Part shown: positions 55,608 to 64,000 of the stretch, piece by piece | Numbering within the stretch: the first letter of the stretch is position 1 | Layout: each line of letters begins with the position of its first letter | NCBI RefSeq assembly: GCF_004664715.2 | Contig: NC_051071.1 | Span: forward strand, 28,017,661-28,081,660 | DNA: 64,000 nt | Direction: 5' to 3' | DNA from: Peromyscus leucopus | Taxonomy: Eukaryota > Chordata > Mammalia > Rodentia > Cricetidae | Made by a program: the position numbers and the translations under genes | Notes under the pieces: model-generated | The model's database searches: none | Told to the model about the DNA's origin: nothing | Seen by the model: the letters and a program-made list of their open reading frames with translations, nothing else

Positions 55608-55720
55608 TCTCAGGTTCATTGATTCACATATTCTTTCTTAATTCCACAATACTTACCGATCAATTGTTGTGTGCTAGGTACTATTCTATATGAAAGTGAT
55701 ACAGCCTAGGGTCTTGATTG
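55608..55720 (+). repeat. L2-like fragment
   Basis: 'caggttcattgattcacata', 'atcaattgttgtgtgctagg' and 'tactattctatatgaaagtg' resemble the L2 3' end in the plus direction. Confidence 0.45.
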
Positions 55721-55981
55721 GGGTTCATTTTCCCTTCCAGTTAAAGAATTAAAAGGCAGGAGAAATCCCAAGCACAACAGGTGGCAACGGAGACATCTCA
55801 AACACTAAAGACAGCTGTAGACAGAAGCATCGGTTGAAGACAGGTCTTTTGAGGGTGAGGAAACACACACATGCAGTAGACACACAGAGAAACCCTCTGC
55901 AGAGCAGAGCGGAGACTCAGTTGAAACAGTCAGCCTCTTCTCAAGGACTGGGCTTTTTTAAGTCTCTGAAGAGCTCCCCCC

Positions 55982-56006
55982 AACACACACACACACACAC
56001 ACACAC
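55982..56006. repeat. (AC)n microsatellite
   Basis: Pure AC units, about 12 copies. Confidence 0.95.
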
Positions 56007-56388
56007 TTTTATGTTTGAAGAAAAACAGGAAGATCCATTGTCCCATTACTCTTTGGTAACATGTCCTGATCCAGCCTGCCTTGTTGAGCCAGTCCATCAG
56101 CAGGGAATCTGCTGGTGTGAGGCAAAAGCCTGCAAGGCCTTTGTTTTAAGCTGCCAGTCCTTTGTCTCAATTCTGGAGGATGAGAAAGAAGTCAGCCATC
56201 ATGGAAGTTCATTACCTTTATTGCTGGCTCCTCTCTTTATCTGACTGCCTACCAGGAAATCTATCTAACTTCTAGTCTTTCAGAAATATTGTAGCAAATG
56301 GGAGTGACACTAAACATATCAGTATGTCTGGTCAGTTTGGAAATTAGGAAATTGTGGACAGCATACAGACAAACATGCACGTAAGCAG

Positions 56389-56390
<2 letters not shown>

Positions 56391-56427
<37 letters not shown>
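56391..56427. repeat. (AC)n microsatellite
   Basis: Pure AC units, about 18 copies. Confidence 0.95.
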
Positions 56428-56430
<3 letters not shown>

Positions 56431-57219
56431 CTCAGGATCCTGGACAGGGAAGAATTAGAGGGAAGGGTCACCATTTTTGTTATGATGATAAACAAGACAT
56501 CTTTGGGGACATGATGTTGAGATGAAGCTTCATGGTTAAAAAGCCTTCTGGGTAGAGATACAGGTGCCCCCGTGGAGAGAGAAGAACACTAGTGAGGACC
56601 TGAAGATGAAATTGTTTTATGTATCCAGGAGACAGACTAGGGAATGGTGAGAAAAGGCAAGGGATAAGATGAAGGAATATCAGGGTGTATTGTGTTGTAC
56701 CCATAGACCAAGCTGAAGATTTTATCCTAACTTCCATGAACATGTAGTTAGCTCTTAATTCATCACCTTGGTGCTTTACAAAATGTCCCTGTGGCTGCTG
56801 GGTCCAGGATGGATCATAAGATGGAAGGACAGGTGCTTGGGCATTTGTTGCCAAGGCTAATGAGTGTGATCATCTGATAAGAACAGGAAGAAAGGTGAAA
56901 AGTTTTAGGGATGTTTTGAAAAGATGCTCTCAGTCCAGGAATACCACTGTCCCTGTGTCAATCTTGTATATTAGTTTTCTCCAGTTCCAATAGAGGCTCA
57001 ACCAGGGTAAATCATTCCTAGGCAGAATAGATCCCAATGATTCAGTGAAAAGCACAGAGAAATATTTGCTGTCTTGAGAATATCTACTGTTGAAGGCTCA
57101 ATAGCAATCTGAAAATGTGCACATATTTATAAGCCTTTGTGTATAAAGGGATAGTGGGGATCCACAAGCGGGGAATGGGATTTCATTGTTAGTAGCTGTA
57201 AGGCTAGGACTGCAGGAGT

Positions 57220-57557
57220 ATCCTGGGATTGCTGTGCAAAGAACTATAGATGATTGTGGCTATAAACAACAGAAATGTATTGTCTCAGGTCTTGAGATTA
57301 AACATCCCAGATCAGGATGTCAACAGGGTTAACATATTCTGAAGACTGTGAGAGGAATTTCAGCCCTTCCCTTAATTCTTTATAGGAAGACTGGTTACAG
57401 AGGCATCATTGAAATTCTTTGGATGGGTGATATGGCTCAGCCAGTGAAGGCTCTGGTTACATGGGCCTGCCAACTGAAATTTGATCCCTGAAGCCCACAT
57501 AAAGGTAAAAAAAGAGTCCACAAACTTGCCCTCTGTGGCATGCCCATATCATGTATG

Positions 57558-57609
<52 letters not shown>

Positions 57610-57840
57610 TATCCATTTGCTTGTGTTTATATGATGCTCTCTTTCTGAGGATCTCTCTCTACTCTCTCCTTATTTAAGAATTAGATCATGAATTGTATTG
57701 TATCATAATCCCTCCCACTAATGACCTCATGTTAACTTGACTATATTCACTGAGACTATTTTCAAATGAAGTTTATTCTGAGGGATCAAGGGTTGGTCAC
57801 ATATATATTTTATGGGGGGGGAGCAATAATCAACCTATAG
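57220..57840 (-). repeat. MLT1-type MaLR LTR, antisense, split by a SINE
   Basis: 'aacaacagaaatgtattgtc' (57266-57285), 'gatcaggatgtcaacagggt' and, after the SINE, 'cccactaatgacctcatgtt' and 'agactattttcaaatga' are the complement of MLT1. The SINE with CA tail at 57420-57605 interrupts it. Confidence 0.6.
57420..57605 (+). repeat. tRNA-derived SINE with (AC)n tail
   Basis: 'gggtgatatggctcagccag' begins the tRNA-like head and 'tttgatccctgaagcccaca' lies in the B-box region. The tail is a pure AC run at 57561-57604. Confidence 0.7.
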
Positions 57841-57871
57841 TAAAAATCAATGGGGAAAGTTGATGACAGGT

Positions 57872-57873
<2 letters not shown>

Positions 57874-57907
<34 letters not shown>
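57874..57907. repeat. (GT)n microsatellite
   Basis: Pure GT units directly left of a B4 SINE. Confidence 0.95.
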
Positions 57908-57909
<2 letters not shown>

Positions 57910-58232
57910 ATGTATGTCTATATGGAGAACCAGATGCCAATGTTGCATGTCCCCCTTAATTTCTCTCCACCTTTGTTTTTGAGACTGGGTCTCCATATGA
58001 ATCTGAAGCTCATTGATGCATTTAGTCTGACTAGGCAGCAAACAGTCATAATCTTGTCTCCACTTTCCCACCACATGAATTACAAGTGCTTCTGCCATGT
58101 CTATTGAAAAACCAACCAACTAATCAATCAACCAACCAACCAACTAACCAATCAACAAAACAAACAAAAAACCCATGGGTTTCAGGGATCAGCCATGAAT
58201 AGTTTTTTTAATTGAGCCATTTCCCCAGCCTT
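57908..58232 (-). repeat. B4 SINE, antisense, with inserted CAAC-rich repeat
   Basis: 'ctctccacctttgtttttga', 'agactgggtctcca', 'aattacaagtgcttctgcca' and, after the simple repeat, 'attgagccatttccccagcc' are the complement of B4. A CAAC/CAAT-type simple repeat (58113-58168) interrupts it. Confidence 0.6.
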
Positions 58233-58439
58233 GGGCAGGTAGATATTGTTTAAACTCAAGGATCAATTTTTCAATAGGCAGAATATTGCAGACATGGGGG
58301 AAGTCTGCCTTTCTCAATAACAAATTCCTGGTATTTGAAAGACTGCAAGAAAAGGCTGATTGGTATCTAGTCAGGACTATTATGAAAGGGGGCATCTATC
58401 TTGCATAAGATAGACAGAAATGATCTATATAGCTCTCAA

Positions 58440-58810
58440 GGAGTTTCATCACAAAAATGTCATGTGGATATAACATGGATGAATCTTGAATACATTGTGC
58501 TTAGTGAAAGAAGGCAGACACAGAAAGGCCTATGGTTTATGCTTTTTATATATGAAATATCAAAGTAGGTAAATGAATAAAAACTGAGAACATATGAGAG
58601 CTTTTCCAGGAGTGGGAGACAGGCAGATACAGGGTGACTCACTCATGGATAGGAACAGGACTTCAGGGCTTTTGAAAAAGTTATAGAATTATATAATGTA
58701 TTCCTAAGCATGTAGCTGTACAGAAATAGACACTGTACTATGCACTTGAAATGTGAACTTTAGGGCATGTGATTGTATCCTGATAAAAGCTATTTTGCCA
58801 TATAACGTTA
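58440..58810 (+). repeat. Ancient mammalian L1 (L1M) 3' region
   Basis: Sense L1M order: 'aacatggatgaatcttgaat' (58471-58490), 'gtgcttagtgaaagaaggca', 'caggagtgggagacaggc', 'ctgtactatgcacttgaaat', 'gtgattgtatcctgataaa'. Confidence 0.7.
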
Positions 58811-59089
58811 GTGCCTCCATTTCAAACAGGAAAACTTGATGATATCAGATGGTAGTCATGCTCAGATGTGAAATATCAGGGCTAAGTTTTACTGTTTATT
58901 TTTTCTACTTACAAAAGCAAGATTTCTATGGACTGCCTGTGTGGAATTTGATTTTGCTAAGAAATCCTTCTCATGGTAAATGTCCATTTCCCTGAAGATA
59001 TTCTATAACTGAGCCTGTCCAGTGATGTGGATGGTTCCCACATTTAAAGTATCTATAGGAAATATTTTATGATAAGGAAAAGCCGAAGT

Positions 59090-59125
<36 letters not shown>

Positions 59126-60109
59126 ATCCATTTTATGTCTTTGCAAAGGAAGGAAAATCTGCGGTAGGCAGGACTTACAAGTACTAAAGTAGATTTGCAT
59201 GTATGTGTGTGTGTGTGTGGCAAGGTGTGTGGTATATAGCATTGTGTAAGTCTCATCTTTCTGTCATAATGAAGTACCATAAATACCAGCTTTGACTAGC
59301 AGCCATTTACAATCCCATGTTATCTGAGGATAAGGAGCCCATATGTAGTAAGTGAGGTGTGTTCTTAGAGCACGCTGAGGTAAAGTCATTGGCCAAAATA
59401 ATGATTTTTTATTAGGTACTCACAGGAAGAATTAAGTTCCTGTGTTTACAGGGCTGAGCACTGTTTTCTTGCTGACATTCAGAGTTACCCTCAGTTCTTG
59501 AAGCCAGCCTCAAATCCTCATCACTCTGTCATCAGCTGAGTGGCTTACACCTCCAGGCCTGAAGGGGCTCTCTCCCTCAGAACAATAGTCTCTATGATGT
59601 AAGGTTGCTATGGTAGTGATTATTCTGTCACTTTTACCAAGCATCTGAATCTAGTTATACCATATAACTATGTAGAAATACTATCCGTAGTCACTTTTAC
59701 TCTTAGGAGAGACGATTAGATAGTGAAAGTTATGGAAGCAAAGCAAGTTGATCTAACATCAGATTGATACAATTTCATACCATTAGGTGGCAGAATATTA
59801 AGTAGCCCCCCTCAAAGTTTTGACCTCTTGGGTATGTATACATACAGACTAATTCTCTGGCAATATGATTTGAAGGATGGCTCAAAAAGACCTTTCTTGT
59901 GAAATGCACATAGAGGGCAAGGGACATTGGTAGCCCTGACATTTGAAGCTTAGGTAGATTTTGTCCTGTTAATACAAAGGATATTTCTTCCCTCACAACA
60001 TCTATGTTCAAGTTAGTTCTTCATTGACAAGTGCCAAAGGCTTATGAAGTTATTACCACTTGAGCAGTTAGTGTGCCAAAATTATGGTCTAACTTTTGGA
60101 CATGCAACT
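58811..60109. other. Single-copy DNA with a 30-base T run
   Basis: A T run at about 59091-59120 stands alone; a short GT repeat is at 59203-59218. The rest is unassigned. Confidence 0.35.
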
Positions 60110-60430
60110 GTGTTAGTTGGCCAGGGCTGAAGAGGAATTTATGTTCTTACGGTTCTAGAGGATAGAATTACAAATCAGGATGTGTACAGAGGGTATTTCC
60201 CTGAGTCCATCCCCTCTTGGCTTGCCCACAGCTATTTTGTGTCCCCACAAGGTCATTTCTTAGGTATGTTCATGTTCTGATCTCTTCTTATGACTTTAGT
60301 CATATTGGATATGACTACACTTGATTTAAATTGACTCCTTCCAGACCCTTTTTCCACAGACAGTCCAGATACACGTGAAGCACTGGGCACTAGGACTTCC
60401 ACATATGACTATACAAAGGACACTGTGCAG
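60110..60430 (-). repeat. MLT1-type MaLR LTR, antisense
   Basis: 'tgtgttagttggccagggct', 'gttcttacggttctagagg', 'aatcaggatgtgtacagag', 'tcttatgactttagtcatat', 'tccacatatgactat' are the complement of MLT1. Diverged. Confidence 0.5.
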
Positions 60431-60599
60431 TTGTAACACCAACTGGGTGTGAAACACTTAAAAAAGTGTGTCTCCATATTGTTAGTGGGAGGACCAGCAT
60501 CCAGACAGCCCTCAAGGTCAAATAGCTGGTAGAGGACCACAGAGGCTCTGGAGCACAAGTCTTGGAGCTGACTCTTCTTGGTTCTTTCATTGTGTCCCA

Positions 60600-61130
60600 A
60601 TTAGTGTAAGAGGTTGAAATTTACCTCAGAGATATTAGCAGAAAAGCTATTAAGTTGGGACACAAGGAAGGGACTCTCAGGAGGCTGTCCTTTGCAGCCC
60701 CTTTTTAGAGACATAAAATGGTTCTTGGTTTTGCTGCTGCATGAATGCTATTCAAAGACTTTTTGTTTTACCTCATCCTCTTGTTTTATGATGAATTTGT
60801 GCGTGAAAAGACTCATTAAGGACATCATTATTCTGCATTTATCAGTAATGAACTGTCTGTGGCACCTATTAGCAGCAAAATGGCCCAAGTCTCTTTTTGA
60901 ATCTGTCTACATTCTTCTTCATTATTTACTGCTTCACTCTCATTCATTTAAAATGGATTTTTTCAGAGTGCAATTTCCCCCCAATTGTTCTTTTATTTGA
61001 GAGACAAATATTAATAGAATTTATAATCCTCAAGGAGGCCGCTCTGAATGTTCCAACATGAAATTGACTTTTTAAAATTTGATTTGGGCAAGGGGCGGGA
61101 AAGTAACACCTTAAATCCTGAGACACCACA
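60600..61130. other. Candidate conserved non-coding block
   Basis: About 530 bases with no recognisable repeat, homopolymer decay or microsatellite, and with several TAAT/ATTA-type cores and E-box-like words, in a window otherwise full of repeats. A 128-codon plus-strand frame (60614-61000) runs through it; it is rich in hydrophobic residues, has no recognised domain, and could be chance. The conserved status is an inference that needs alignment. Confidence 0.3.
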
Positions 61131-62094
61131 AAAATTTCGCATTCATTATTTTGTTTAATTTTCAGAGGAACTCAGACGTGAGCATCGATGTCCTCATTTT
61201 ACCAAGGAACACATTGTCTCACTTATTAATCCAACAGCAAGTCCACTGTCCAGATATGGGCAGAAGGTTCTAGAACAATGGCAAAGGTTCCATTACAGAT
61301 CAGGTTTCCTGACCTCCACACTTGACCCAGGCATCTACATGAAACCCAGGAAGCTCTGCAAGTACCTCTGCTGACTGGAGCCCAGGAGAATCTCAGCTGG
61401 AGTCTATGCAAACATCTCCTTCCAGTAGAGTCTGTCACCTTCTATGGAAGAGAAGGGATTGTTTTAAAAAGTATTCCTTACTTCTTCTTTTTGAACAGTT
61501 AATTTTTCTCCTAACTTCCTACTTAATAATTAACATTCCTTTGGAGGATTTTGAGAGAGGGATTCCATGGCTCATGAGGCATCCCAACATAGTATGGAGT
61601 TGAGTTTCTTACTAGTTGAGATTGACGGTAAGCTTCATTCCAGGTAACCTGCTCAGGAAAAGAAAACACAGTCAGTGAATGACAAGCCAATCCTTCAATA
61701 TTATTTTGAAAGGTCGATAACTTTTATGTGTGTGCATTTTGCCTAAACTTCAGAGAATGATCATTTCATAGCAACTGGGAACTTCAATGATGATTTCTGT
61801 GGGTTTGAGTCTAGCTAGTCTCAATTCCTACTTTACTCTGTTACAAATAAAGAATAATCTCAGTGTCACACAAAGAAACACATGATTAAAGCAAAAATAG
61901 GCAAGACAATTCTTTTTTGGGGAAAAAGTGACATAACTCAAACTGGGTAAGCAAACACATTGTGACAGGAAGTTCCCTTGGGTTTTATTCTACACAGGTA
62001 GTGACCTGTATCTTTTCCCCATTGACTGGTGTTTGACCTCACAGTCCTTTGTGACTAGCTGGTGTTAAAAGAATCAGTGCAGTTACTATTAATG
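61131..62094. other. Single-copy DNA, possible MIR trace
   Basis: 61140-61240 has a MIR-like antisense 'tgtcctcattttaccaagga' stretch. No gene or other repeat recognised. Confidence 0.3.
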
Positions 62095-63240
62095 TGTGAG
62101 GTTTGATATGTGACTTAACCTTTAGTAATGTTTCTTTTACAAATGTGGATTCCCTAGCACTTGGAGCATAGATGTAAAGAATTATAATGTCCTTTTAGTG
62201 GATTTGCAATGTCCTCTTGATAGATTTTTCCTTTGATAAATATGAAATGTCCTTCTCTACCTTTTTGATTAACTTGGGTATGAAATCTATTTTATTAGCT
62301 ATTAGAATGTTATACCAGCTTGGTTCTTAGGTCCATTTGTTTGGAAAATCATTTTTCAACCTTTTATGCTTAGTAATGTCTGTTTTTGATGTTGAGGTAT
62401 ATTTCTTGTATGCAGCAGAAGGATGGATCATGTTTTTGTATCCATTCTGTAAGCCTGTGTCTTTTTATTGGGGAATTAAGTCCATTGATATTGAGAGATA
62501 TGACCAATGATTGTAAATTCTTGCTATTTTGTTATTGTTGTTGTTGGTAGTGTGTGTTTCCCTTCTTTGGGTTTTCTTGGTGTGAAATTATTTATTGCCT
62601 GTGTTTTGTGGGCATAGCTTACCTTGAGTACCTTCTGTAGGGCTAGATTTGTGGACACATACTGTTTGAATTTGATTTTGTCATGAAATACCTTGTTTTC
62701 TCCACTTATGGTGAATGAATGTTTTGCTGGGTGTAGAGGTCTGGGCTGGCTTCTGTGGTCTCTTTACCATCTGCAAGACATCTATCCAGGCCCTTTTCAC
62801 TTTTAGGGTCTCCATTGAGAAGTCCAGTGTGATTCCATTAGGTCTGCCTTTATATGTTACTTGAACTTTTCCTTTGGAGCTTTTAATATTCTTTCTTTTT
62901 TTTCTGTATGTTTAGTGTTTTGAGTATTATATGACACTAGGACTTTCTTTTCTGGTCTAATCTATTTGGTGTTCTGTAAGATTCTTGTACCTTTATAGGC
63001 ATGTCTTTCTTTAGGTTCAGAAAATTTTCTTTTATGCTTTTGTTAAATATATTTTCTGAGTTTTTGAGCTGGGATTCTTCCCCTTCTATTCCTGTTATTC
63101 TCAGGTTTGGTCTTTTCATAGTGCCCCAGATTTTCCGGATGTTTTGTGTTAATAATTTTTTTAGATTTAACATTTTTCTTTGACCGATGAATCTATTTCT
63201 TCTTTCGTATCTTCAACAACTGAGATTCTCTCTTACATCT
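62095..63240 (-). pseudogene. L1 fragment: ORF1 C-terminal part and ORF2 start, antisense
   Basis: The minus strand reads, from right to left, an ORF1 remnant with RPNLRITGIEG and AYRTP-like ESYRTPNRLDQKR (62937-63173), then the C-terminal part of ORF1, the inter-ORF region near 62590 and the start of the ORF2 endonuclease to about 62095. Both the promoter end and the 3' half are missing, so this is an internal piece left by deletion or an interrupted older copy. Numerous stops. Confidence 0.85.
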
Positions 63241-63244
63241 CTTG

Positions 63245-63538
63245 TATCTGTAGTTCTGTTGCTGTGATAGAACTCTGACAAAAAGCAACTTAGGGGAGAA
63301 AAGGGCTTATTTCATCTTACGATTCAAGGTTATCCATCATTGAGGAAAATCAGGGTAGGAACCTAGAACAGAAACTATGGAAGAACCCTGGTTGCTAGTT
63401 GATGCTCTTGCCCCCTCACAGGCTCATGCAAGCAACTTTCTCACATAGCCTTAGATCATCTACCAGGGGATGGCTTCCCCCTGCAGTGGTCTGTGCTATC
63501 TTGCATTGAATAATAATCAGTGTTCCCTTACAGACTTG
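63245..63538 (-). repeat. MaLR-type LTR, antisense, left part
   Basis: 'gttctgttgctgtgatagaa' (63252-63271), 'aagcaacttaggggagaaaa' and 'gattgatca'-like downstream order are the complement of the 1190-1605 family. It is split by the next element and continues to the window end. Confidence 0.65.
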
Positions 63539-63954
63539 TGTAATATAAATCTTAAAAGGTCTTATAATAATAATAAAAAAACCCAGAGTCAGATGGGGTG
63601 AAAGCTGAAAGATCAGAGAAACAGAACAGTCAGCAACTAGCTTACCTCTACAAAATCCTCAGCCTCAAGAGAGTGAGTTCCTGTTTCCTCATATCTTACA
63701 CACCTTTCTGTGTTCTGCCACATTACTTCCCAGGATTAAAGGCATGTGTCACTACTGCCTGGTGTTCTGTTTCTCTTATGTAGCCCAGTGTGGCCTTGAA
63801 CTCACAGAGATCCAATGGGATCTTTGCCTCATGAGTGATAGGATTAAAGGTGTGTGCCACCACTGCTTGACCTCTAAGTCTAGTTTAGTGACTGGATCTG
63901 TCCTCTGATCCCCAGGTGAGCTTTATTGGGGTACACAAATAAAATATCACCACA
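63539..63954 (-). mobile_element. B1-carrying solo LTR, copy 3
   Basis: The 416-bp unit starts TGTAATATAAATC and ends AATATCACCACA, flanked by GACTTG (63533-63538) and GACTTA (63955-63960), a 6-bp duplication with one change. It shares with copy 1 the left module ('gtgaaagctgaaagatcaga'), the two B1 parts (about 63733-63765 and 63788-63873) and the right module ('gctttattggggtacacaa'). It is shorter because part of the middle is missing. It interrupts an older MaLR LTR. Confidence 0.8.
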
Positions 63955-63960
63955 GACTTA

Positions 63961-64000
63961 CCCACAGGCCTATCCATTTTAAGAAATTTCTCAATTGATA
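63961..64000 (-). repeat. MaLR-type LTR, antisense, right part (runs off the window)
   Basis: 'cacaggcctatccattt' and 'tttctcaattga' continue the LTR of 63245-63538 beyond the inserted element. Confidence 0.5.

Larger units (their letters stand above)
54626..57219. other. Mostly single-copy DNA with CA repeats and an L2 trace
   Basis: 54640-55600 has somewhat higher GC and many short plus-strand frames, but no splice or coding pattern that I can support. CA repeats and an L2 fragment inside are listed separately. Confidence 0.3.

Noticed and set aside
59091..59120. Long T run as the tail of an antisense SINE or processed pseudogene
   Set aside because: No SINE body or coding similarity was recognised to its right and no flanking duplication was seen.

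Overview
This window is nuclear DNA from a muroid rodent, most likely a cricetid (hamster, vole or deer-mouse group). The evidence is the repeat content: rodent L1 with a guanine-rich 3' UTR, B1, B3 and B4 SINEs, MaLR-type LTRs, and several solo LTRs of families I associate with cricetids. Species cannot be fixed from the sequence alone. I find no intact cellular protein-coding gene, no exon set, no rRNA or tRNA gene, no CpG island and no CRISPR array. It reads as an intergenic or deep intronic, AT-rich, repeat-dense region. Nearly all open reading frames over 60 codons are chance, low complexity or transposon derived.

Layout. 1-10 kb: decayed L1 and MaLR LTRs, one MaLR LTR split by a young L1 3' end (4244-4923), and a mostly single-copy stretch from 6.3 to 9.9 kb. 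10.3-11.4 kb: a polypyrimidine tract, a minus-strand ERV LTR and, almost abutting it, a solo LTR with 6-bp target-site duplications. 12.9-21.7 kb: SINEs, microsatellites, L1 tails, MaLR LTRs and two copies of a B1-carrying LTR. 21.7-31.5 kb: mostly single copy with a perfect DR1 nuclear-receptor motif and candidate conserved non-coding DNA. 31.5-33.75 kb: an old L1, a MaLR LTR, then a broken class I endogenous retrovirus (gag, protease and pol traces) split by a minus-strand solo LTR. 34-42 kb: mixed ancient repeats. 42.1-49.8 kb: a structurally complete but dead L1 with 15-bp target-site duplications, split by a 1027-bp solo LTR with its own 6-bp duplication. 51.5-54.6 kb: another solo LTR, a three-level nest (LTR in LTR, hAT transposon in the inner LTR) and an Lx-type L1 tail. 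55-64 kb: MLT1 LTRs, B4, an ancient L1, a candidate conserved block (60.6-61.13 kb), a minus-strand L1 fragment and a third copy of the B1-carrying LTR.

No genes act together here. The useful information is the order of insertions, read from target-site duplications and nesting, and a small number of possible regulatory sequences. Repeat family names come from recognition and not from a library search; the boundaries with target-site duplications are read directly from the sequence.
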